Part shown: positions 45,576-56,690 of the stretch, one piece after another | Numbering within the stretch: position 1 is the stretch's first letter | Layout: each line of letters opens with the position of its first letter | NCBI GenBank assembly: GCA_963780345.1 | Contig: CAWABU010000007.1 | Coordinates: 62,001 to 126,000, forward strand | From: PALSA-693 sp963780345 | GTDB lineage: Bacteria; Actinomycetota; Acidimicrobiia; Acidimicrobiales; Palsa-688 | Direction of reading: 5' to 3' | Length of the DNA: 64,000 bases | Position numbers and translations under genes: made by a program | Notes under the pieces: generated by a model | What the model saw: the letters and a program-made list of their open reading frames with translations, nothing else | Told to the model about the DNA's origin: nothing | The model's database searches: none

Positions 45576-47357
45576 CTATCCAGACAGATTAAGAGCCGCG
45601 TTGATCAGCCCCACATGAGAGAACGCCTGGGGAAAGTTCCCCGCCTGGCGCCCCGCCGCGCTGTCGTATTCCTCGGCCAACAGGCCAAGGTCGTTTCTGA
45701 GCTGGAGCAGCCGCTCGAAGAGCCGGCGGGCGTCGTGGTGGCGGCCCAGCAAGGCCAAGCAGTCGGCCATCCAGAATGAACACGCCAAGAAGGCGCCCTC
45801 ACCCGCTTGGAGCCCATCCACCAGCTCGGCTCGCTCCGACCGGTACCGCAGCACCAAGCCGTCCTCGGTCAAATCCCGCTCAATGGTTTCAATGGTCGAG
45901 CGGACCCGCTCATCGGCGGCAGGAAGGAATCCGACCAGGGGGATCAGCAGCAGGCTGGCGTCCAACTCATCAGACCCGTAGTACTGGGTGAACGCACCCA
46001 CATCGCTGTTGTAGCCCTTGGCCGATACCTCTTCGTGGATTTGCTCCCGTAGGGCCCGCCAGGCTTCCACTGGGCCTTCGTAACCGAATTCCTCGACCAT
46101 GCGCACGGCCCGGTCCACCGCCACCCAGGCCATGACCTTGGAGTGGGTGAACTGCCGCCGAGGGCCGCGCACCTCCCAGATCCCTTCGTCGGGCTCGCTC
46201 CACGCCGTCTCGATGAACTTCATCAGCTCCAGTTGGAAATCCCACGCCGACTCGTCGCTGGTCACACCCAGACGGGCGGCCTGATACAGAGTGGACATGA
46301 CCTCGCCGTATACGTCGAGCTGGTACTGGTTTGCTGCCGCGTTCCCAACCCGAACGGGGGCGGAATTCTCGTATCCGGACAGCCATGGCACCTCCCACTC
46401 CTCCAGGCGTCGCTCGCCGCTGGGCCCGTACATGATCTGCAGGTCGGCGGGATCGCCGGCGGCCGAACGCAGCAGCCAGTCCCGCCACGCCAGGGCCTCG
46501 TCCTGGCAGCCGCAGCGCATGAGCGCTTCGAGGGTTTGGGTGGCGTCGCGCAACCAGCAGTACCGGTAGTCCCAGTTGCGCACACCGCCGAAGGTCTCCG
46601 GCAACGACGTCGTCGCCGCCGCCACGATCCCCCCCGTCGGGGCGTAGGTGAGGGCCTTCAGGGTGAGCAGTGAGCGCACCACCGGGTCGCGCCACTCTCC
46701 CGCCACAGTGAAAGACGCCGCCCAGTCCCGCCACCACGCCTCGGTGTACTCGATGGCGTAACCCACGTTGGCCGGGCGGGGAGGCTGTTGGTGGGAGGCG
46801 AACCAGGTGAGCTCGAAGAACTCGACGTTACCTTCGGCGACGGTAAAGTCCGACACTGTGGTCAGACCCTCGCCTCGCACCTCGACCGAGGCCCACAAGC
46901 TGAGGGCGTCGGGACCTGCCGAAGCCGTGAGCAGCGGGCCGGATCTGCGCACCCACGGCACTACCGACCCGTAGTCGAAGCGCAGCACGAGATCCATGCG
47001 CATCTCCATCCGGCCCCGGATGCATTCCACCATCCGCATCACCCGGGGATGGGACTCCCGCAGCGGCATGCAGTCGACCAGGCGCACCTCCCCGGCGGCG
47101 GTCTCGAACTCGGTCTCGAGGATGAGCGTGTCGTCACGGTAACGGCGACCGATTCGGCTCACCGGACCGGCCGACGGCGCCGGGCTGATACGCCAGTAGC
47201 CGTTCGTGGAGTCGCCCAGCAGCTTGGCGAAGCAGGCCGGAGAGTCAAAGCGGGGCAGGCACAGCCAGTCCATGGAGCCGTCCCGGCCGACCAGCGCAGC
47301 CGTCTGGGTGTCACCGATGACCCCGTAATCCTCGATGCGGGCCGAGCTGATGGTCAC
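45576..47357 (-). CDS. Glycoside hydrolase family 15 protein (glucoamylase/trehalase-like)
   Basis: About 593 residues from a GTG that overlaps the stop of the preceding small gene (GTGA); a GTG ten codons earlier is the alternative. The N-terminal beta domain begins IEDYGVIGDTQTAALVGRDG and SMDWLCLPRFDSPACFA. The (alpha/alpha)6 barrel follows from about residue 235, with the GH15 motif GGVRNWDYRYCWLRDAT near 257-273 and GYNSDVGAFTQYYGSDELDA later. Full family length. Actinobacterial members include trehalases (EC 3.2.1.28) and glucoamylases; the sequence alone does not decide. No signal peptide, so cytoplasmic. Confidence 0.88.
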   Translation of the reverse strand: MTISSARIEDYGVIGDTQTAALVGRDGSMDWLCLPRFDSPACFAKLLGDSTNGYWRISPAPSAGPVSRIGRRYRDDTLILETEFETAAGEVRLVDCMPLRESHPRVMRMVECIRGRMEMRMDLVLRFDYGSVVPWVRRSGPLLTASAGPDALSLWASVEVRGEGLTTVSDFTVAEGNVEFFELTWFASHQQPPRPANVGYAIEYTEAWWRDWAASFTVAGEWRDPVVRSLLTLKALTYAPTGGIVAAATTSLPETFGGVRNWDYRYCWLRDATQTLEALMRCGCQDEALAWRDWLLRSAAGDPADLQIMYGPSGERRLEEWEVPWLSGYENSAPVRVGNAAANQYQLDVYGEVMSTLYQAARLGVTSDESAWDFQLELMKFIETAWSEPDEGIWEVRGPRRQFTHSKVMAWVAVDRAVRMVEEFGYEGPVEAWRALREQIHEEVSAKGYNSDVGAFTQYYGSDELDASLLLIPLVGFLPAADERVRSTIETIERDLTEDGLVLRYRSERAELVDGLQAGEGAFLACSFWMADCLALLGRHHDARRLFERLLQLRNDLGLLAEEYDSAAGRQAGNFPQAFSHVGLINAALNLSG

Positions 47358-47605
47358 CTCTGCTTCCTGTTTGCTGGCCGGTCGCACCCGGTCCGCGCCA
47401 TCCCGGCCATCATCTTCAGGGGTGGAGGCAGCAAGCTCGGCTCGGGACGGTCCGCGCCGAGCGCCAGCGATGGCTGCACAACAGACGGGATGGTGTCATC
47501 GACCTCGACAAACGTCAATCGGCCTGCGGCCAGAGTAACGGTTCGTCGCAGACGGTCGAGGAGCTGGTTAGGGCGTGTCAGATGCGCTTCCGTTTCAGTT
47601 GACAT
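47354..47605 (-). CDS. Small protein coupled to the GH15 gene
   Basis: 83 residues starting ATG after GGGAAGGC, ending in a TGA that overlaps the GH15 GTG by four bases. Sequence begins MSTETEAHLTRPNQLLDRLR and is followed by a short beta stretch (GRLTFVEVDD). No family recognised. The coupling supports its being real. Confidence 0.48.
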   Translation of the reverse strand: MSTETEAHLTRPNQLLDRLRRTVTLAAGRLTFVEVDDTIPSVVQPSLALGADRPEPSLLPPPLKMMAGMARTGCDRPANRKQR

Positions 47606-47917
47606 GCCTTCCCAGCTCGATGACACCTCCCACCCGGAGGGCGCCGCGCCGTCGGGCCTTCGGGTCGTGCCCACGGCGCCAGCCTATAGCCAGCCCCCGG
47701 TGGCCGCCATCCGTCATCCGACCCCAGGCCGATCGCAACAGGGGGCACGGTTGTCGGGGCCTCCGCCGGCAACGAGAGGTCCGGAAACCCGACTGTCTTG
47801 TCCTATTGAACGCAGCGTGTCCCCGCCAGGGAAGGGATTTTAGAACTATTACGATCAGCCGTCATTTTTCAGATCGTACTCAGACGAGCGTCACGGGTTA
47901 GCTGCCGTGCGAGATCG
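47606..47917. other. Gap between kdpD-N and the GH15 operon
   Basis: No supported gene. It would contain the promoter of the small gene/GH15 pair and the end of the kdp transcript. No clear terminator hairpin was found. Confidence 0.4.
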
Positions 47918-49139
47918 CTAGCTCTCCTCGGTGGCATCGATGGTCTTCGCCGGTTCGTGAGCGGCGTCGCGTCGGGCGATGATGTGCATGTCGATTCCGG
48001 CGGCGGCCGCCAGGCGTGAGATCTTTCTGATGACGGAGCCTCCACCTCGCAGTTCTCGCCAGCGACTGCGACTACTCGAACCAACGACGATCTGGGTGAT
48101 CTGCCGCGCCCGGGCGAAATCGATGATCGCCTGGGCGGGGTCGTCGGCCTGGATCTCGTTCCAGTCGCCGCCGACGTCGTTGGCCAGCTGACGCAGGAGG
48201 GCTAGCTGTTGTTCGTGTGATGGAGGAGCCCCATCGCCTCCGACGACGTGGAGGACGTGGAGGTGGGCCTTGATGCGGGCGGCCATTCTGGCGGCCCGCC
48301 GGACGATGGCGTCGGTGCCGGGGGCGGCGGTGACGGCGACGAGGATGCGTTCGCTGGTCTCCCACAGGACCTGGGTCTGGCGGCGCCGGAGGTGCTCGAG
48401 CAGGTCCTCTTCGGTCTCGTCAGCCAGGAAGCGGAGCGCGAGTTCCCGGAGCGCGATGAGGTTGTCGGTGCGGAAGAAGTGGGTGAGGGCTTGGGGAACC
48501 TTGGCTTTCGGATAGATATTGCCGTGGAGCATGCGCCGGCGCAGGGCTTCGGGGGAGGAGTCGACCAGTTCGATTTGGTTGGCTTTGCGGACCACCCAGT
48601 CTGGCACCCGCTCCTGGACTTGCGCCCCGGTCATCTGCTCCACGGCGTCGGCGATGCTCTCGAGGTGCTGGATGTTGACGGTAGTGATCACGTCGATGCC
48701 GGCAGCAAGGATGTCGAGGACGTCCTCCCAGCGCTTGATGTGGAGCGATCCGGGGACGTTGGTGTGGGCCAGCTCGTCGATGAGAGCCACCTTCGGGTGG
48801 CGGGCGAGCACGGCCTCGAGGTCCATTTCTTCGAACTGGGTGCCCCGGTAGTCGATGACCCGCCGGGGGACGATCTCCAGGTCGTCGCACAGCTCCTGGG
48901 TGAGGGGTCGTCCGTGGGATTCCACGAATCCGATGACGACGTCGGTGCCGCGCTCGTTTGCGCCGGTGGCCTTCGTTGAGCATGGCGTAGGTCTTGCCGA
49001 CACCGGCTGCGGCTCCCAGGTAGATACGGAAGTGGCCGGCCTCTTCGACCACGTCGGTGGCGTCTTCTTCCGACGGCGCGGCGTTGCTCGAGCCTTCGCC
49101 GGTGCCCTCTGAGAGGACGACAGCCTTCTGCTCATTCAT
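47918..49139 (-). CDS. KdpD N-terminal sensor module (KdpD + USP domains), one apparent frameshift
   Basis: The start MNEQKAVVLSEGTGEGSSNA and the P-loop region YLGAAAGVGKTYAMLNEGHRR are in one frame. The rest, from NERGTDVVIGFVESHG to the end, is in another; one extra A in CAAACG near 48977 accounts for the shift. The KdpD domain runs to about residue 245 (VALIDELAHTNVPGS, VNIQHLESIADAVEQ) and is followed by a UspA-like domain (RILVAVTAAPGTDAIVRRAA, ITQIVVGSSSRSRW), then a stop. No transmembrane or kinase part follows; the histidine kinase is encoded separately at 54401. This soluble module is expected to sense ionic or c-di-AMP signals and modulate the kinase. Last gene of the kdp operon. 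Confidence 0.82.
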
Positions 49140-49169
49140 GCTCGACGGCCTCTCTGTGGGTGGTCGCCC

Positions 49170-49493
49170 TTACTCCTCGGCTGGTTCGATGCGGTAGAGC
49201 GGGTTCCAGACCATGAGCCGTCCATCCGCCATTCGGGCCGTGCCTTCAATGGTACATCGGGTACCTGCCACCATACCGGCCACGCAGGACTGCCCGAGGA
49301 ACAGCAGGCCGATTTCGCCGGTGCCGTCGTCGAGCAGGCAAACATAGGAGAGGGTGCCGTACCTGTCCACCACCCGCCCGCTGCAAACGGTGCCGGTCAC
49401 GACCAACCGACCGCGGGGGATGGCATCGGCGATCTTGCAAGCCACCGGACGGCCACCCCAACTGGCTGCGTCGGTGAACTCGACCGCGCTCAT
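49170..49493 (-). CDS. OB-fold protein in the kdp operon
   Basis: 107 residues with an OB-fold strand pattern: IPRGRLVVTGTVCSGRVVDR, then YVCLLDDGTGEIGLLFLG, RCTIEGTARMADGRLMVWNP. The phrase LDDGTGEIGLLFLG is typical of OB-fold nucleic-acid-binding domains. Placed 21 bases after kdpC and 30 bases before kdpD-N, so co-transcribed with them. A role in potassium transport or its control is not known for such a protein. Confidence 0.7.
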   Translation of the reverse strand: MSAVEFTDAASWGGRPVACKIADAIPRGRLVVTGTVCSGRVVDRYGTLSYVCLLDDGTGEIGLLFLGQSCVAGMVAGTRCTIEGTARMADGRLMVWNPLYRIEPAEE

Positions 49494-49514
49494 GGCGACT
49501 CAGCGGTCATGACC

Positions 49515-50162
49515 TCAGTGCAGTGTGGCGAGGGCCTCGTTGAGCTGCAGGACAACGATGTAGTCGCTGCCCAGGAAGCCTAGCTGGGCGCTGTTGGTGT
49601 GCTTGTTGATGAGAGCTCGCAGGGTGGTGGGGGCGATGCCGGTGGCTTTGGCCACCATGGGGATCTGCACGATAGCGTCCTGCGGGGTGATGTCGGGGTC
49701 GTAGCCACTGCCCGACGTGGTCACCAGATCGGGGGTCGGATTGTTGACGCCCAAGGAATGCCAGTAGGCGATGAGCTGCTGGGTGTTGGTGAGCAGGGTC
49801 TTGGATCTGGGTCCCAGGTTGGAGGCCCCGGACTCGCCACTGACGCCGTTGGCCATGAGCGGGTTGTCACCGCCGGCGCTTGGCGTGCAGTTGGTGGCGT
49901 TGGAGCTGCAGACGACGGCGGCGTACGGGCCGGTGTCGTCGGGGCGCCCGTGGAACACGCAGCTACCGACGGGATTTCCTGGGCACTTGGTGGCGGCCCA
50001 GTTCTGGCCGATGAGGGTGGACCCGTTAGCAGTGATCGACCCGTTGGCCTGGTGGCCGAAGAGCAGCTGGGCGACCCCTGTGCCGACGAAGGCGTAGACC
50101 AGCCCGAAGAAGACCAGGCAGATGAGGGCAAATATGACCGAACGGCGCAGATTAACGAGCAT
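49515..50162 (-). CDS. kdpC: Potassium-transporting ATPase subunit KdpC
   Basis: 215 residues with one N-terminal transmembrane helix (SVIFALICLVFFGLVYAFVG) and a periplasmic part. NGSTLIGQNW is the conserved KdpC motif, and the end DYIVVLQLNEALATL plus VTTSGSGYDPDITPQDAIVQ are family hallmarks. KdpC stabilises the KdpA-KdpB complex. In order kdpF-A-B-C. Confidence 0.93.
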   Translation of the reverse strand: MLVNLRRSVIFALICLVFFGLVYAFVGTGVAQLLFGHQANGSITANGSTLIGQNWAATKCPGNPVGSCVFHGRPDDTGPYAAVVCSSNATNCTPSAGGDNPLMANGVSGESGASNLGPRSKTLLTNTQQLIAYWHSLGVNNPTPDLVTTSGSGYDPDITPQDAIVQIPMVAKATGIAPTTLRALINKHTNSAQLGFLGSDYIVVLQLNEALATLH

Positions 50163-50324
50163 CAGCGACCTTCCATCGCGGCCGCCCAGAACTACGTTTG
50201 GCGGAAGGGAAGGCGGGTGTGACTGCCTCGCCTCGACACTGGCTTTCTCGGTTCGGGCTAATGGCTAGCTTCGGCATTCCACGCCGCCTTCTCTTTCTGG
50301 TCAGGTTTCTGTTGGTGCGGTGGC

Positions 50325-52417
<2,093 letters not shown>

Positions 52418-52418
<1 letters not shown>

Positions 52419-54109
52419 CAGAAGAACTTTCCGTGAGAGAGTTGCTCGACGATGGGGCCCAGGGACACGGCCGGGAAGAAGGTCAGGCCGCCGATGATCA
52501 AGATCACCCCGACGGTCAATCCGACGAACATGCCGTTGTCGGTCCGGAAGGTTCCGAGGGAGGCCGGGACCACGTTCTTGGCGGCCAGCGCCCCGGCCAG
52601 GGCCAGGGCCGGGATCATGATGGCGAACCGGCCGATGAGCATGGCCACGGCCCCCCAAAGGTTGTAAAAGGCGGTGTTGCCCGTCAGACCTCCGAAGGCC
52701 GAGCCGTTGTTGTTGCCCTGGGAGGTGAGGGCGTAGAGGATCTCACTGAACCCGTGGGGTCCGCCGTTGAGCGGCGCGGCCCGCCCGGCCTGGGTCGACA
52801 CCGCGATACCCGTGATGATCAGGACCGTTATCGGCATCACCAACGCCCCCAACCCGGCCAGCTTCACCTCCCGGGCCTGGATCTTCTTCCCCAGATACTC
52901 CGGGGTGCGCCCGATCATCAAGCCGCCGATGAACACGGCGATGACCGCGTAGATCAAGATGGTGTACAACCCGCTGCCCGTGCCGCCCGGAGTAACCTCG
53001 CCCAGCATCATCCCCGTCATCAGCCCGAAGCCGCCCATGGGATTGAACGAATCGTAGGAGGCGTTGGCCGAGCCGGTGGAGGTATTGGTCGACGCCACCC
53101 CGAATAGGGCGGTGCTGGTGTCGCCGATGCGGACCTCCTTGCCCTCCGAGTTGCCGGTGGAGGTCTGGGTGACCCCGGCCGCCACCACCGCCGGGTTGCC
53201 CTGGTGCTCGGCGTAGGTGGTGAAGCCGACCCACACCCCGAAGATCAGCACCATGGCTCCCAGCAGGGCGGCGCCGTGGCGGACGCTGCCCACCATTTTC
53301 CCGAAGGTGTAGGTGAGCGCGAACGGGATCGACAGCAGCAGGTAGATCAATAGCCAGTTGGTCAGCCCGGTCGGGTTCGAGAAGGTGGTGGCCGAGTTGG
53401 CGTTGAGGAACCCGCCCCCGTTGGTGCCCAGCTGCTTGATGGCCTCCATGAAGGCGATCGGTCCCCGGGGGATGGTCTGGGTGACCCCGTTGAGGCTGTT
53501 GTGGATCGACACCGGCCCGGCCAGGGTTTGCACCGCGCCCTGGCCCACGAGAATGATGCCGGCCACGAAAGCGATCGGTAGCAGGATGTAGAACAAGCAG
53601 CGGGTGATGTCCACCCAGAAGTTGCCTATGGTCGGGGAGTTACGGCGCGAGAAACCTCGAACCAAGGCGATGGCCGCGGCGATGCCCACTGCCGGTGTCA
53701 CGAACTGCTGCACCATGAGGGCGCCGACCTGGGAGAAGTACGACATGGTCGTCTCCCCGCCGTAGTTCTGCCAGTTGGTGTTGGTGATAAACGACGAAGC
53801 CGTGTTGAAGCTCAACGCCGGTTTCACCGCGCCCAGGTGCTGCGGATTGAGGGGCAGGGATCCCTGGATGCGGATGATCAGATAGGTGAGCCCCAGCGAG
53901 ACAGCCGAGAAGATCACCACCGAGCCGCCGTAACGCTTCCACGACTGCTCCTGCTCTGGGCTCGTCCCGAGTAGTCGGTACACCGGGCGTTCCGCCCACG
54001 CCAAGTAGTGGACGCGGCCGTCGAAGACCGCCGCCATGTAGGAGCCCAGGAAGCGCCAGGTGATCCCCAAGGCGATGACCAGGGTCACGATGGTCCAGGT
54101 CAGGCCCAT
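52418..54109 (-). CDS. kdpA: Potassium-transporting ATPase subunit KdpA
   Basis: 563 residues, ten or so transmembrane helices. Filter-loop regions include FNTASSFITNTNWQNY (about 101-116) and GTNGGGFLNANSA (about 228-240), matching the pore loops of KdpA/SKT channels. Further GGF/NxN loops occur later (GLMTGMMLGEVTPGGTGSGL). KdpA selects and binds K+. The ATG directly follows the kdpF stop. Confidence 0.97.
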
Positions 54110-54199
54110 CTAGAACCACTCGGGCTTGAACATGGCGACGCCCACGTACAAAAACATCACGATCGACACCGCTAGCAGGATCCCTTCAGTGAAGGTCAT
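54110..54199 (-). CDS. kdpF: KdpF subunit
   Basis: A 29-residue single-helix protein (MTFTEGILLAVSIVMFLYVG, ending FKPEWF). Typical KdpF, which associates with KdpA and stabilises the complex. Its stop is adjacent to the kdpA ATG, and its own ATG overlaps the stop of the preceding mini-gene by four bases. Confidence 0.88.
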   Translation of the reverse strand: MTFTEGILLAVSIVMFLYVGVAMFKPEWF

Positions 54200-54279
54200 A
54201 CCCGCTCCAGCGCCCAGATCAGCCCGAGCATCGCCAACGCGAAGGCCACGATGCCCAACACCACGAGAAAATCGGCCAT
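54196..54279 (-). CDS. 27-residue membrane peptide upstream of kdpF
   Basis: MADFLVVLGIVAFALAMLGL followed by IWALERV: one short transmembrane helix. Its TGA overlaps the kdpF ATG (ATGA), a strong sign of real translation. It looks like a second KdpF-like peptide. First gene of the kdp operon. Confidence 0.65.
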   Translation of the reverse strand: MADFLVVLGIVAFALAMLGLIWALERV

Positions 54280-54400
54280 GCGACGATCATGGCGCCGGAT
54301 CGTCTAAACAGGATCTGAATAAGTGCCGGATTCCCTTAATAATTTCTTAACGACCAGGTTTGCGGCGATTTGGGTCTGGGCCTGGTACGACAATGGGGAC
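54280..54400. promoter_or_regulatory. Divergent kdp promoter region
   Basis: The gap between the leftward kdpFABC operon and the rightward kinase/kdpE pair. An AT-rich core, CTTAATAATTTCTTAAC at 54335-54351, stands out in this GC-rich DNA and is a likely KdpE/RNA polymerase site. Confidence 0.45.
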
Positions 54401-55870
54401 ATGCGCAGGACGGCGGTGGGCTCGATCGTGGGAGTCCTCACCACCGTCGGACTGGGAGCCGCCATGCTGCCGATCCGCGCCCATCTGAGCGTCGCCACCG
54501 CAGCGCTCGTCCTCGTGGTGCCGGTTGTGGGCGCAGTGGTCGTCGGTGGGCTCAGAGCCGGCGTCACCAGCGCCGTCGCCGGTTTCCTCATCTACGACTT
54601 CGTTTTCATACCGCCCTACTACACCCTGGGCGTGGGAGCGGCCGAGAACTGGGTCGCATTAGCTGTGTACGCGGTGGTGGTGCTGCTGGTAGCGCAGGTG
54701 GTCGCTCACCTGGAGTCCGCCCGTCACGACGCTCAGCAGCGAGCCGCCGAGACCCAGCGCCTGTACGAACTATCGGAGCTCTTGGTCAAGGATCGCTCCA
54801 TCGAGGACCTGCTCGATACGATCGTCACCGCGGTCCGGACCGTGTTCGACGTCCCCGGGGTCGCCCTGTTGTTGCCCGTAGACGGTCGACTAGCGATCGC
54901 GGCCTCCGCGGGCGAGACCATCGCGCCAGAGGAGCTCCACCAACTCGATCCCGAATCCGGGATTCCAGTCAGCGTGGGCACATCCGGCCTGATCCAGGAC
55001 CGGCTCCAGACCGTGGCCTTGTCCGCCTCGAGCCGTCCTGTTGGCGTACTGGCCGTCCGGGGCCTGCTCGCGTCGACCGCCGACCGAGCGGTCCTGCGAG
55101 CCTTCGCCAACCACGCGGCCGTAGCCGTGGAGCGAGCCCAGCTGCGCGAACAAGCGATGCGCTCCGAGCTCCTCGAGGAGGTCGACCGGCTCCGGCGCTC
55201 CCTCCTCGGCGCCGTGTCGCACGACCTGCGCACCCCCCTGGCGTCTATGAAGGTGGCCTCCTCGACCCTGCTCGACCGCACCCTGTCCCTCTCCGATGCC
55301 GACACCGATGAGCTACACGGCCTCATCGACGTCCAGACCGACCGTCTCAGCCGGCTGGTCTCCAGTCTTCTCGACATGACCCGGTTCCAGGCCGGAGTGC
55401 TCGAGATACACCGCCAGCCCTGGTCGGTCCTCGATCTCGTCGGCGAGACCCTCCCCGGCCTCCGCGCCGCGCTGGGGGGCCGCCCTGTCGAAGTGAACAT
55501 CCCTGACTGGCTCCCCCCCGTTGCCGTCGACCACCTCCTCGTGGGCCAGGTCATTGCCAACCTGGTCGAAAATGCCGACCGCCACGCCCCGCCCAACACC
55601 GCCGTCACCATTGCCGCCGAGATCCGAGGCGACCGGGTGGCGATCTCCGTCAGTGACCAAGGTCCGGGAGTGCCACCCCGAGAGCGAGAAGCGGTCTTCA
55701 ACAGCTACGTGCGATTCGACACCGGTGGCCGATCCGGCCTCGGCCTGGCCATAGCCGAAACCTTCGTCAAAGCCCACGGAGAGGCCATCTGGGTCGAAGA
55801 CGGCCCCGGCGGTGGCGCCCGCTTCGTGTTCACGCTGCCACTGGCTCTGACCAACGGGGCAAGGAGATAA
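54401..55870 (+). CDS. KdpD-type sensor histidine kinase (DUF4118-GAF-HisKA-HATPase), lacks the KdpD N-domain
   Basis: 489 residues. Four transmembrane helices in 8-105 form the DUF4118 domain (LRAGVTSAVAGFLIYDFVFI, PPYYTL) as in KdpD. A GAF-like domain covers about 125-240 and HisKA has AVSHDLRTPLASM (His274). HATPase motifs are N-box QVIANLVENADRHAP, SDQGPGVPP and SGLGLAI. In E. coli KdpD the N-terminal KdpD/USP sensor is fused to this part. Here it is encoded separately at 47918 and again at 56691. Probably phosphorylates KdpE. Confidence 0.92.
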   Translation: MRRTAVGSIVGVLTTVGLGAAMLPIRAHLSVATAALVLVVPVVGAVVVGGLRAGVTSAVAGFLIYDFVFIPPYYTLGVGAAENWVALAVYAVVVLLVAQVVAHLESARHDAQQRAAETQRLYELSELLVKDRSIEDLLDTIVTAVRTVFDVPGVALLLPVDGRLAIAASAGETIAPEELHQLDPESGIPVSVGTSGLIQDRLQTVALSASSRPVGVLAVRGLLASTADRAVLRAFANHAAVAVERAQLREQAMRSELLEEVDRLRRSLLGAVSHDLRTPLASMKVASSTLLDRTLSLSDADTDELHGLIDVQTDRLSRLVSSLLDMTRFQAGVLEIHRQPWSVLDLVGETLPGLRAALGGRPVEVNIPDWLPPVAVDHLLVGQVIANLVENADRHAPPNTAVTIAAEIRGDRVAISVSDQGPGVPPREREAVFNSYVRFDTGGRSGLGLAIAETFVKAHGEAIWVEDGPGGGARFVFTLPLALTNGARR

Positions 55871-55875
55871 CCACC

Positions 55876-56571
55876 GTGGCCAAAGTCCTCGTCGTCGATG
55901 ACGACCCCTCCCTCCTGCGGGCGCTGCGCCTCGGGCTGACAGCCCGGGGCCACCAGGTCATCACCGCCGCCAACGGCGAACAAGGGGTCTCCCAGACTGC
56001 CCTGGCCTCCCCCGACGTCGTCGTGCTCGACCTCGGCCTGCCCGATATCGACGGACTTACCGTATGCATCAGGATCCGCCAAACTAGCGACGTCCCCATC
56101 GTCGTGCTTTCCGCCACCGACACCGAAGACCGAAAGGTCGCCGCCCTCGACGGAGGAGCCGACGACTACGTCACCAAGCCCTTCGGCATGGCAGAGCTCG
56201 AAGCCCGGATTCGCACCGCCATCCGCCATCACAACCCAGAGCCCGCCGAAGCAGTTCCGGCGACGCTTTCGGTGGGGCCGCTCCAGCTCGACCTCGTACA
56301 CCACGAAGCCCAGTTGGAAGGCAAGAACGTCGAGCTCACTTCCAAAGAGTTCGAGGTATTGTCGTATCTGGCCCGCCACGCCGGGCGGACCTGCACCCAG
56401 CAGATGATCCTCATCGCGGTTTGGGGCGAACGCTACGCCGGCGAGGCCCAATACCTGCACGCCTACGTGCACCGCTTACGCCAAAAGCTCAACGACCCCT
56501 CCGGCACCCTGATCCGCACCGCCCCAGGTGTCGGCTACAGCCTCACCGTCGTACCCGGGGTGGAGCCCTGA
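55876..56571 (+). CDS. kdpE: Response regulator KdpE (OmpR/PhoB family)
   Basis: 231 residues from GTG, with AAGGAG embedded in the last codons of the kinase gene, so the two are translationally linked. The receiver domain has DDD near 8-10, phospho-acceptor Asp52 in VVVLDLGLPDIDG and Lys101 in YVTKPFG. The winged-helix DNA-binding domain includes ELTSKEFEVLSYLARHAGRT and YLHAYVHRLRQKLND with GVGYSL. Activates kdpFABC under potassium limitation. Confidence 0.93.
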   Translation: MAKVLVVDDDPSLLRALRLGLTARGHQVITAANGEQGVSQTALASPDVVVLDLGLPDIDGLTVCIRIRQTSDVPIVVLSATDTEDRKVAALDGGADDYVTKPFGMAELEARIRTAIRHHNPEPAEAVPATLSVGPLQLDLVHHEAQLEGKNVELTSKEFEVLSYLARHAGRTCTQQMILIAVWGERYAGEAQYLHAYVHRLRQKLNDPSGTLIRTAPGVGYSLTVVPGVEP

Positions 56572-56690
56572 GGGAATGAAGTTGGCGAGGCTTGCGCCAT
56601 CACGCGCTCGAGGCGGCTGTCGGTCGTCCGGAAAGGCCCGAGCCGCCAATGAGGTTGCTGAGTCTGCTCCGGTGACGTGACAAGTGAAGG

